Of a stretch of DNA of 11,872 nucleotides, positions 6,478-11,872 are shown in pieces. The stretch is taken from assembly GCA_024276595.1 (NCBI GenBank), contig JAJRWW010000292.1:1-11872 (forward strand). Reading direction: 5' to 3'. The position numbers were made by a program, and so were the translations under genes. Position 1 is the first letter of the stretch, and every line of letters starts with the position of its first letter. The notes under the pieces are model-generated. The model was given only the letters and a program-made list of their open reading frames with translations. It was not told the origin of the DNA and ran no database searches. The DNA comes from Myxococcota bacterium. Lineage in GTDB: Bacteria > Myxococcota_A > Polyangia > HGW-17 > JAJRWW01.

Positions 6478-7920
6478 TCAGTCCCCCTCGAGGATGCCGG
6501 AGATGGAGGCGGCGTCCATCCCCGCCAGCAGGGCGGCGGCGCGACCGGCCAGGCTCTGGAGCTGCTCAATGAAGCGATGATCGTGCTCGGTGACAAAGTT
6601 GTGTGCGAGCTCGTGAAACACGATGCCGAGGGTGGTGGGCGACAGGGGGTTGGCAAAGTCCACCTTGCCGATGACGTTGAGCTTGAGCACCCCCGCGCTG
6701 GCGTCGAAGGAGGCGTCCTCCACCAGCCCGTCCATGGTGGGCTCCTTCCGCACGAACACCACCTCCAGCCTCCTGCCGAGGAGCCGCTCGCCCAGCCAGC
6801 GCACGAAGCACCCGAAGCGGCGCTGATCAGGGGTGGGGCTCGCAGGGCGCTCACAAAACTCCCGCTCCCGGCGGCGCACGTACTCCTCGGCCGGCTCCAT
6901 CACGCGAACCAGCGCTGCGTACACTCCCCTTGGCATGGCCCCCGCATCCACCACGTTGCCCCCGAGCTGCCGCGCCCGGTCGTTGACCCGATCGGCTCCA
7001 CCGAGCAGGGCGTCCCTGGGAAAGACCCTGGCCACGTACTGCTCCAGGGCGCGGTCGCTCACCATCTGGCGGCCCAGGACCTCGTCCACCCACTCTGCGC
7101 GCAGGGCCTTGCGGTCCAGCCACTGTCCGATGAGGCTCTCCAACAGCAGCGACTTGAGTATCATCTTGTAGTGGTCCGAGACACTCTCCCGGTGATCCGC
7201 CAGGGGCAGCCTCTGCTGAACGTCCACGTGCCAGGGCACGTTCAGCTCCTCCACCGGGATGCCCATCTCGAAAAGGTGCGGGGTCTCCCCTCGCCGTGGG
7301 TGAAACAGCTCCACCCTGGTGGTCCGCTCGAGGATCCGCTCCACCCCACGACGAATGACCACGGTCTCCAGGAGGCAGTCCCAGAGGATCAGGTGCAGCC
7401 GCGGAGGCTTCACGCGACGCTGGTTTATCCGCAGAGTTACTCCCTTGGGAGGGATGATAAGAGAAAGATCCTGGAGGGTGGAGTCCACCTCCGCGGGGGG
7501 GGTTCGCCGACGGAGGACAATGCGGGTCCCGCGCCTACGGCCATTGTCCACCACCATCCGGCCCCGCTCATCGAAGTGGATGGTCGATCCGATGGTCTCC
7601 ACGGAGGCGGAGTCCATGGCGCTGATGAGCTCCTTCAGCCCTCTGCCCTTGCGGCCCCGCTTGGTGGGCGAGTCGTCCTTGGCGGTCAAAAAGACCGTGT
7701 ACACGAGCTTCTCGTGGGCAAAGCCGCTGGGTGCGTCGTCTTCAATGACGATCTCCTGGGGCCCAACCTGCAGCGACACCTCGGAGACATCCTCGTCGAA
7801 GGAGTTCTGGATCCCCTCTTTCAAGAGCGACGAAAGGGGCCGCCCGGCGTTCATGCGCCGCCAGCCTTCGTTGGAGATCTCGAACCAGTTGCTGCGAGAC
7901 AAGGCGATGGCCTCCACCAA
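6478..7920 (-). CDS. GHKL-type ATPase fused to a C-terminal HExxH zincin-like motif
   Basis: The N-terminal ~140 residues of this 480-residue protein look like a GHKL (Hsp90/gyrase/MutL) ATP-binding fold. They show an N-box EGIQNSFDED (Glu35, Asn39, Asp42), an IEDDAPSGF segment in the place of the DxGxG loop (Asp61/Asp62, Gly66), and a glycine-rich lid KRGRKGRGLKE (87-97). The middle (about 200-260) has VQQRLPLADHRESVSD, perhaps a transducer-like domain. The C terminus has HELAHNFVTEH (436-446): HExxH plus a third His at metzincin spacing, with Val in place of the usual Gly. This suggests an ATP-gated metallopeptidase or a structural zinc domain. I vaguely recall phage-encoded ATP-binding proteins with a similar middle segment but cannot name a family. 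The start is uncertain: TTG at 7920 or GTG at 7917. No in-frame ATG lies between the upstream stop and codon 23. The gap of 182 bp to the next gene suggests separate transcription. Confidence 0.75.
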   Translation of the reverse strand: MVEAIALSRSNWFEISNEGWRRMNAGRPLSSLLKEGIQNSFDEDVSEVSLQVGPQEIVIEDDAPSGFAHEKLVYTVFLTAKDDSPTKRGRKGRGLKELISAMDSASVETIGSTIHFDERGRMVVDNGRRRGTRIVLRRRTPPAEVDSTLQDLSLIIPPKGVTLRINQRRVKPPRLHLILWDCLLETVVIRRGVERILERTTRVELFHPRRGETPHLFEMGIPVEELNVPWHVDVQQRLPLADHRESVSDHYKMILKSLLLESLIGQWLDRKALRAEWVDEVLGRQMVSDRALEQYVARVFPRDALLGGADRVNDRARQLGGNVVDAGAMPRGVYAALVRVMEPAEEYVRRREREFCERPASPTPDQRRFGCFVRWLGERLLGRRLEVVFVRKEPTMDGLVEDASFDASAGVLKLNVIGKVDFANPLSPTTLGIVFHELAHNFVTEHDHRFIEQLQSLAGRAAALLAGMDAASISGILEGD

Positions 7921-7978
7921 AATAGTACCACGTCCTGAGCCTCCAGGCCCCCCATCTCCCGATCTCCCGATCTTTTAA

Positions 7979-8006
7979 GCACAGGTCGGGGCAGCCACGT
8001 CTGTGC
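7979..8006. repeat. Inverted repeat GCACAG-N16-CTGTGC
   Basis: Perfect 6-bp arms at 7979-7984 and 8001-8006 are separated by 16 bases in the divergent intergenic region. The spacing and position would suit a dimeric regulator's operator, but 6-bp arms can arise by chance. Confidence 0.25.
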
Positions 8007-8026
8007 ACGCTCCCCAGCGGGAGACC

Positions 8027-8043
8027 CTCCCCAGGCCCTGCGC
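8027..8043. repeat. 17-bp direct repeat, left copy
   Basis: The sequence CTCCCCAGGCCCTGCGC occurs here and again, identical, at 10994-11010. The two copies flank the whole plus-strand block of four genes. It is intergenic, about midway between the GHKL-zincin start and the membrane-protein start. Confidence 0.85.
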
Positions 8044-8137
8044 CTGAACTTTTTCGTCACACCTGGGACGCCTCAGGGGTTCCTCCCCATAGAGAACGCA
8101 AACACGCCCCGCATCGTGTGGTGGGCCTGGTAGAATT

Positions 8138-8141
8138 GGAG
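8138..8141 (+). promoter_or_regulatory. Ribosome binding site of the membrane-protein gene
   Basis: GGAG lies seven bases before ATG 8149 (TTGGAGTGCAATCATG) and supports that start. Confidence 0.6.
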
Positions 8142-8148
8142 TGCAATC

Positions 8149-8985
8149 ATGGATCAGATCATCGACATCGCCAAACGCAGCCTGAGGACCCTGTGGCTCA
8201 ACAAGTATCTCTGGTTCTTCGGCTTCTTTGTCGCGGCCGGGAGCAACACTGGTGGCGGCTCACAGAGCCGCAGCATGAGCTACCCGGGCGGCGTGGAGGC
8301 AGTGCCTTTCTGGGTGTGGTTGGTATTGGCCGTGGCCGTTCTCGTGGGGCTGCTCTTGCTGACTCTCCACATCATTAGCGAGGCTGCGCTCATCGAGGGT
8401 GTGGCCGATGGGGAGAAGGGAGAGCGCCTGGGAATAGGTCGAGGCCTCTGCCACTCCAGGCGCCATTTCTTCAAGGTCATCGCCCTAAAGCTCCTTCTCG
8501 CGCTGGTGGCTGGGCTGAGCGTGGCCGTCCTCGCTGTGCCCCTGAGCCTCACACATCTGTCGGTGTTACCCACCTGGCTTGGCGTCGCCTTGACCGTACC
8601 GCTCGTCCTGGTGGGGTTACCGTGGCTACTGTCAGTGTACTTCATCTACCAGTACGCGTTGCGCTTCGCTGTGTTGGAGGACAGAAGCACCATCGACGCC
8701 GCTCGTCACGCACAACGCTTTCTGCACGGACGTATCGCGCTTTCCATCAAGCTGGCCCTGCTCTCCTTGGTGGGCTATATCTGCGGTGGCGCGGCTGTCG
8801 TTGTCGCGGTCGCTCCCGTGGCCCTCGTCGCGGGGCTGGCATATCTCGTGGGTGGCGTAATTCCGGCAATCGTCACGGGCTTGCTCATGGCACTACCCTT
8901 TGTGGCCTTGCTGATCGGCGCAGTCGGCACATTTCGATCCTCGGTGTGGACTCTCGGGTTCATTTACAACCAGCGCGTGGCCTGA
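8149..8985 (+). CDS. Polytopic integral membrane protein, unknown function
   Basis: The protein has 278 residues with about six hydrophobic segments: roughly 18-32, 54-78, 109-131, 142-168, 197-232 (perhaps a hairpin) and 234-262. The N terminus (AKRSLRTLWLNKYLWFFGFF) resembles a class of unnamed bacterial membrane proteins that begin with a basic amphipathic helix followed by a Trp/Phe-rich first segment. A Gly/Ser loop (31-48) follows. I see no catalytic motif, transport signature or signal peptide, and do not assign a function. It lies 4 bp before the ECF sigma factor gene and is probably in the same operon, so it could be an accessory or sensor component of that regulatory unit (inference). 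The start is supported by GGAG seven bases upstream. Confidence 0.85.
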   Translation: MDQIIDIAKRSLRTLWLNKYLWFFGFFVAAGSNTGGGSQSRSMSYPGGVEAVPFWVWLVLAVAVLVGLLLLTLHIISEAALIEGVADGEKGERLGIGRGLCHSRRHFFKVIALKLLLALVAGLSVAVLAVPLSLTHLSVLPTWLGVALTVPLVLVGLPWLLSVYFIYQYALRFAVLEDRSTIDAARHAQRFLHGRIALSIKLALLSLVGYICGGAAVVVAVAPVALVAGLAYLVGGVIPAIVTGLLMALPFVALLIGAVGTFRSSVWTLGFIYNQRVA

Positions 8986-8989
8986 TCCC

Positions 8990-9646
8990 ATGTACGTCGT
9001 GGTCCTCAACCTGATCACTGGATCTTTGAAAGATGCTCCCGACGAGGAGCTAGTGCAGCGACTGGTGGCCGCAGCGCGGGAAGGTGACACCCTCGCCGCT
9101 CACCGCCTCTGCCGGATGTTCATTCAGCGAGTGTACCGGGCGGTGCGCCCACTCACACACAGCTACGCTGATGCAGAAGACGTGGTCCAGGACACCTTTG
9201 TGCAAGCCCTGGGAAACCTCGGCAGGTACCACCGGCGACCGAGCAAGCGGTTCGTGGCCTGGCTGATGACAATAGCCCTCAACACCGCCCGCAAGCAGGC
9301 CCGACGAAATAGGCGCTGGACGCCGCTCACGCCAGCTCAGGCTGCAGCCCTCAAGGAGACCGCGGGCACGGAGAACGCCGACTCCCTCGCAGAAAACCTG
9401 GATCGCCAACGCCTCGGCACCGCGCTGCTAAAAGCCCTGGACGAGCTAAGTGATCGGGATCGCAAGATCATATTGCTCCGCTATGGCTCCGAGCTCAACT
9501 CATCGGAGATCGGTCGCATCGTCGGCGAGCAGCCCGCTTCCGTCCGCAAGGTCTGTCAACGCCAGCGCGGACTGCTGTTGCGACGACTGGCTCGGGCCAC
9601 CGGAGATCCTCAACCTCCTACCCGCATCGTGGAGAGCGCCCCATGA
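8990..9646 (+). CDS. RNA polymerase ECF sigma factor (sigma-70 family)
   Basis: The protein has 218 residues. Region 2 spans about 19-105, with DEELV near its start and DAEDVVQDTFVQAL (61-74) as the core-binding and -10 recognition segment. Region 4 spans about 146-200: LDELSDRDRKIILLRYG, then the helix-turn-helix SSEIGRIVGEQPASVRKVCQRQ for -35 recognition. Region 3 is absent, as in ECF factors. The role is to direct RNA polymerase to a stress or envelope regulon. The start is uncertain. ATG 8990 has no clear SD; a GTG at codon 22 has a strong GAGGAG, but starting there would cut off the conserved DEEL, so I keep 8990. It sits 4 bp after the membrane-protein gene and overlaps the following small gene by ATGA, implying translational coupling with a probable anti-sigma factor. 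Confidence 0.92.
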   Translation: MYVVVLNLITGSLKDAPDEELVQRLVAAAREGDTLAAHRLCRMFIQRVYRAVRPLTHSYADAEDVVQDTFVQALGNLGRYHRRPSKRFVAWLMTIALNTARKQARRNRRWTPLTPAQAAALKETAGTENADSLAENLDRQRLGTALLKALDELSDRDRKIILLRYGSELNSSEIGRIVGEQPASVRKVCQRQRGLLLRRLARATGDPQPPTRIVESAP

Positions 9647-9900
9647 CGGCACCGTCCAACGAAGACCGCTGTTTGGAAGAAGCGTTCCGACAGCTCGACC
9701 CCACTCCAGAGGATGTCGAGCGGATGGAGCTCTGGATTATAGGAGCCTACGAGGCCGAGATGCGCTCATTGGCGAGGGAGTGGCTCGACCTGTTCAGGGT
9801 CGGACCAGTGCTGGGAGCCAGCTACACAGTGGCTGCCGCCGCTGGCCTGGCCATGGCCACTCCCTTCGGTACGTTTCTGCTCTCCATATTGCTTCGTTGA
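9643..9900 (+). CDS. Small membrane protein, candidate anti-sigma factor
   Basis: The protein has 85 residues. Residues 1-50 are a charged, helical cytoplasmic part (LEEAFRQLDPTPEDVERMELW...). Residues 53-83 are hydrophobic, enough for one long membrane helix or a tight hairpin, with almost nothing after it. The ATG overlaps the sigma factor stop (ATGA, 9643-9646), the usual arrangement for an ECF sigma and its membrane-bound anti-sigma. It lacks the HxxxCxxC zinc motif of ZAS anti-sigma factors and any periplasmic sensor domain, and it is short for the role. The anti-sigma function is inferred from position and topology only. Confidence 0.7.
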   Translation: MTAPSNEDRCLEEAFRQLDPTPEDVERMELWIIGAYEAEMRSLAREWLDLFRVGPVLGASYTVAAAAGLAMATPFGTFLLSILLR

Positions 9901-10011
9901 CCTCTCAGGGGCCAGCCGGATGTGACGCCCGGATCCGTCTCCCAAAATGTACCCGTGCTCGAATGAAGTAGATGTTTGCCAACACCTTCGACAGATACAT
10001 CGTGAAGTGAC
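9901..10011 (+). other. Intergenic spacer before the metallo-beta-lactamase gene
   Basis: This is a 111-bp gap. The line 9961-10020 is only about 42% G+C, much lower than the surrounding DNA, which would suit a promoter for the downstream gene. No clear -35/-10 pair or terminator was recognised. A weak GAAG lies just before the ATG at 10012. Confidence 0.4.
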
Positions 10012-10788
10012 ATGTGTAACCACGTTTCGGTCCAAGTCCTACTGTTGCTCTCGCTGTTTGCCGTTGTGGCGTGTCATCCGCGCCATCTGGCACCAGCTCT
10101 CAAGCTTCCCGTCCGGCTCGTGCTGCGGCCCGATCTGGAGCTGAGGAAGCTCACCGACAAAGTCTGGATTCACCGGTCCACAATGGTTGTTAAACCCTGG
10201 GGGCGGGTGCCATCCAACGGGTTGCTTGTGGTCACCGCAGACGGCGCGGTGCTCCTGGACACGCCATGGACTATCTCGCAAACCAAGCGCTTGCTGCGGT
10301 GGGCTGCTGACTCGCTTGAGAAACCTGTGCGTCTCGCCATCGTCACCCACGCGCACCATGATCGGATGGGCGGTATCCAAGCTCTGCTCGACCATCGCAT
10401 CCCGGTCCACAGTCTTTGGGACACCGCGAAACGCGCCGTAGCAACGGGGCTCCCGCGACCCACGCTGCTGTTCCGCAGGCGGCACGTGGTCACGCACGGC
10501 GGTCTGCGCTTCGAGCTGTTTTTTCCTGGCGGTGGCCACACCCGGGACAGCATTGTGGTCTGGCTCCCTCATGCCCGGGTGCTGTACGCAGCCTGCATGG
10601 TGAGGTCGATGCGAGCCCGGCGTCTCGGCAACATCAAGGAGGCCGACCTTCGGGCGTGGCCGGTCTCACTCCGGCTGCTGCTAAAGCGCTACTCCTCGGC
10701 CGCGCACGTCATTCCCGGCCACGGCACACCAGGCGGCCTAGAGCTCGTGCGACACACACTCGAATTGTTGGTCGCGCGCTCCAAATGA
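10012..10788 (+). CDS. Subclass B1 metallo-beta-lactamase family lipoprotein
   Basis: The protein has 258 residues. A signal peptide (LLLLSLFAVVAC) ends in the lipobox VVAC, so Cys21 is predicted to be lipidated and the enzyme tethered in the envelope. The mature part of about 237 residues matches the usual B1 size. The zinc ligands are all present: HAHHD (His113, His115, Asp117), His176 in GGGHTRDSIVVWLP, Cys195 in YAACMVRS and His237 in IPGHG. The Cys ligand, the following LGN with Asn207, the VPSNGLLVV strand and LLDTPW are B1 hallmarks. They separate it from glyoxalase II-like and B3 enzymes. CcrA of Bacteroides is the nearest I can recall by eye. At the position of the B1 substrate-binding Lys224 there is Arg198. 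Such enzymes hydrolyse beta-lactam rings; activity and spectrum here are not shown. It follows the sigma/anti-sigma genes by 111 bp. Confidence 0.9.
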   Translation: MCNHVSVQVLLLLSLFAVVACHPRHLAPALKLPVRLVLRPDLELRKLTDKVWIHRSTMVVKPWGRVPSNGLLVVTADGAVLLDTPWTISQTKRLLRWAADSLEKPVRLAIVTHAHHDRMGGIQALLDHRIPVHSLWDTAKRAVATGLPRPTLLFRRRHVVTHGGLRFELFFPGGGHTRDSIVVWLPHARVLYAACMVRSMRARRLGNIKEADLRAWPVSLRLLLKRYSSAAHVIPGHGTPGGLELVRHTLELLVARSK

Positions 10789-11026
10789 TCATTGCCGGAT
10801 GTCAGCCCCCAAGACCACAAGAACATGGGATCGCTACACGCTAACGCAAGTACGCTGTGACCGCGTGCGCAAAGTGTGTCTTGATTCAGCGTGAACGTGG
10901 GTCGGTTGCCCCCTGCGCTGCACACCGTTCCTGCCGGCATGTTGGTGTTGTTGCTTGGCCGCAGGCCTTCAGCGCCCGCGACCCCTTGGTGGGCTCCCCA
11001 GGCCCTGCGCAGCCAGCCTTCGTCCG
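10789..11026. other. Convergent intergenic region between the metallo-beta-lactamase gene and purH
   Basis: The 238 bp lie between convergent stop codons. They contain short inverted repeats (for example ACGCTG/CAGCGT with a long loop, and GGCC-GCA-GGCC near 10960) but no hairpin followed by a T-run. They also contain the right copy of the 17-bp direct repeat at 10994-11010. I see no tRNA, and the open frames through it lack a ribosome-binding site and family features. Confidence 0.5.
10994..11010. repeat. 17-bp direct repeat, right copy
   Basis: CTCCCCAGGCCCTGCGC is identical to 8027-8043. It lies 16 bp beyond the purH stop codon, outside the last gene of the plus-strand block. Together the copies bracket 2.95 kb containing four plus-strand genes. 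Confidence 0.85.
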
Positions 11027-11872
11027 TCAGTGCTTGAAGGACCGCTGGCCGGTGAATGCCATGGCGGCGCCGTGCTCATTGCAGGCCTCGATGGACTGCC
11101 AGTCGTTGAGCGAGCCACCAGGCTGGATCACGGCCGTCACTCCCTCTCGCAGGCCCACGTCTACCCCGTCTCGAAAGGGGAAGAATGCGTCGGACACCAT
11201 CACCGAGCCCGGCAACCCACCTCGCATGCGGGCCACCTGAGCGTCGATGGCCGCGCGCTCGTCAGTCTCCCCGAGCTCGTTGTATGGCTTGCCCGTCTGC
11301 TCGAAGCAGAGCCTGTCGGCCAGCTTGGTGTAGGCCTTGTCCCTGGCGATCTGAGCCACTCCCACCCGGTCCTGCTCTCCAGTCCCGATGCCCACCGTGA
11401 CCCCATCCTTGACATAGAGGACCGAGTTGGAGCTGACCCCCGCCTCCACGGCCCACCCAAAGAGCATGTCCGCCAGCTCCGAATCGGTGGCCTCACGATC
11501 CACCTTGTACTCGACCCCCTTGTGGGTGCACACCGCTGGCAGCAGATCCTCTGGCCGACGGGCGCGCAGGTTGAAGGATGTCTGCACGACAACGCCTCCG
11601 TCCATGAGCGCCTTCAGCTCCACCACCCTGGCGTTGGCATAGTCGGCCAGCCGATCCATCCTGGCCACGCGGACGATGCGCAGGTTCTTTCTGCGCCCCA
11701 AAAACTCCATCACCCCCTCCTCGAAGTCTGGCGCGGCAACCACCTCGAGGTAGTTCTCAACCACCCCCTCCGCGGTGGCCCGGTCCAGCGGCCTGGTGAA
11801 GACGGCGGCCCCCCCAAAGGCGGCCACCCGGTCCGCCATGTTGGCGGCGGTGTAGGCGTCCTCCAGGGAGGA
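11027..11872 (-). CDS. purH: PurH, AICAR transformylase domain, C-terminal part (5' truncated)
   Basis: The frame is open to the window edge; upstream of Met at 11839 it still reads SSLEDAYTAAN in register, so that Met is internal. The visible ~281 residues match the C-terminal AICAR formyltransferase domain of PurH, which transfers a formyl group from 10-formyl-THF to AICAR in late purine synthesis. Counting from the internal Met, the landmarks are AAFGG (6-10), SSNSVLYVKDG (136-146), GIGTGEQDRVG (150-160), SDAFFPFRDGVD (216-227), IQPGGSLND (238-246) and the end AFTGQRSFKH. The stretch between GEQDRVG and SDAFFPF is some 30 residues longer than in the common bifunctional PurH as I remember it, so this may be a standalone transformylase or a lineage-specific form. 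The N-terminal IMP cyclohydrolase half, if any, is outside the window. Confidence 0.9.
   Translation of the reverse strand, partial: SSLEDAYTAANMADRVAAFGGAAVFTRPLDRATAEGVVENYLEVVAAPDFEEGVMEFLGRRKNLRIVRVARMDRLADYANARVVELKALMDGGVVVQTSFNLRARRPEDLLPAVCTHKGVEYKVDREATDSELADMLFGWAVEAGVSSNSVLYVKDGVTVGIGTGEQDRVGVAQIARDKAYTKLADRLCFEQTGKPYNELGETDERAAIDAQVARMRGGLPGSVMVSDAFFPFRDGVDVGLREGVTAVIQPGGSLNDWQSIEACNEHGAAMAFTGQRSFKH

Larger units (their letters stand above)
7921..8148. other. Divergent intergenic region, probable promoters for both strands
   Basis: The 228 bp separate the divergently transcribed GHKL-zincin gene and the membrane-protein gene, so it should carry both promoters. It holds a short duplication ATCTCCCG-ATCTCCCG (about 7954-7969), an inverted repeat GCACAG/CTGTGC, and the left copy of a 17-bp direct repeat (8027-8043). 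I find no sigma-70 pair with good -35 and -10 boxes on either strand. Confidence 0.5.

Noticed and set aside
6403..7938. A 511-codon plus-strand open frame antisense to the GHKL-zincin gene
   Set aside because: The product is low-complexity and His/Pro/Gly-rich. The minus frame carries coherent GHKL and HExxH motifs, so the minus frame is the gene.
8046..8051. GAACTT as an ECF -35 element for autoregulation of the sigma operon
   Set aside because: No matching -10 (such as CGTC or TCTGA) lies 15-17 bp downstream; the nearest GTC is only a few bases away.
8131..8136. TAGAAT as a -10 box for the membrane-protein gene
   Set aside because: It touches the ribosome-binding site, leaving almost no leader, and no -35 box is present at proper spacing.
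9450..9971. A 173-codon plus-strand frame across the end of the sigma factor and the small membrane protein
   Set aside because: It overlaps conserved sigma region 4 in another frame, and its translation shows no family resemblance.
10857..11240. A plus-strand frame of 127 codons spanning the purH 3' end
   Set aside because: It runs antisense through the conserved end of PurH, and there is no ribosome-binding site or domain.

Overview
The window is GC-rich (about two thirds G+C in the coding lines I counted by hand). It looks like chromosome from a bacterium with a delta-proteobacterial or Myxococcota-like life style. The reasons are two adjacent Hanks-type Ser/Thr protein kinases with extra regulatory domains, a lipoprotein transglutaminase, an ECF sigma factor, and an EtfD-like iron-sulfur oxidoreductase. 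The taxonomic placement is inference from gene content only.

Layout. Bases 1-484 (+) hold the end of an HdrD/EtfD-type (Fe-S) oxidoreductase with a complete C-terminal CCG motif. It converges on a minus-strand array across a 159-bp gap that holds a 17-bp x4 GC-rich tandem repeat. In transcription order from right to left the array is: a GHKL-type ATPase fused to a C-terminal HExxH zinc-peptidase-like motif (7920-6478); a transglutaminase-core lipoprotein (6295-4583); a non-RD Ser/Thr kinase with a C-terminal PAS-like domain (4551-2326); and an RD Ser/Thr kinase with a C-terminal coiled coil (2290-644). The last three are 31 and 35 bp apart and very likely form one operon.

Bases 8149-10788 are on the opposite strand and form a separate block. 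It contains a polytopic membrane protein, an ECF sigma factor, a small membrane-anchored protein overlapping it by ATGA (probable anti-sigma factor), and a predicted lipoprotein of the subclass B1 metallo-beta-lactamase family with all zinc ligands present. At the right edge the minus strand resumes with the C-terminal AICAR transformylase domain of PurH (11027 to window end).

The plus-strand block is bracketed by two perfect 17-bp direct repeats (8027-8043 and 10994-11010). Both are intergenic, and the right copy lies just past the purH stop codon. With the strand switch, this makes a small mobile or recombined cassette inserted between minus-strand genes the most attractive structural hypothesis. 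No integrase or transposase is visible.

The strongest leads are the GHKL-zincin fusion protein, the B1 metallo-beta-lactamase lipoprotein next to a sigma/anti-sigma pair, the direct repeats around that block, and the kinase/kinase/transglutaminase operon. I see no rRNA, tRNA, CRISPR array or insertion sequence. No gene-free stretch exceeds 300 bp.
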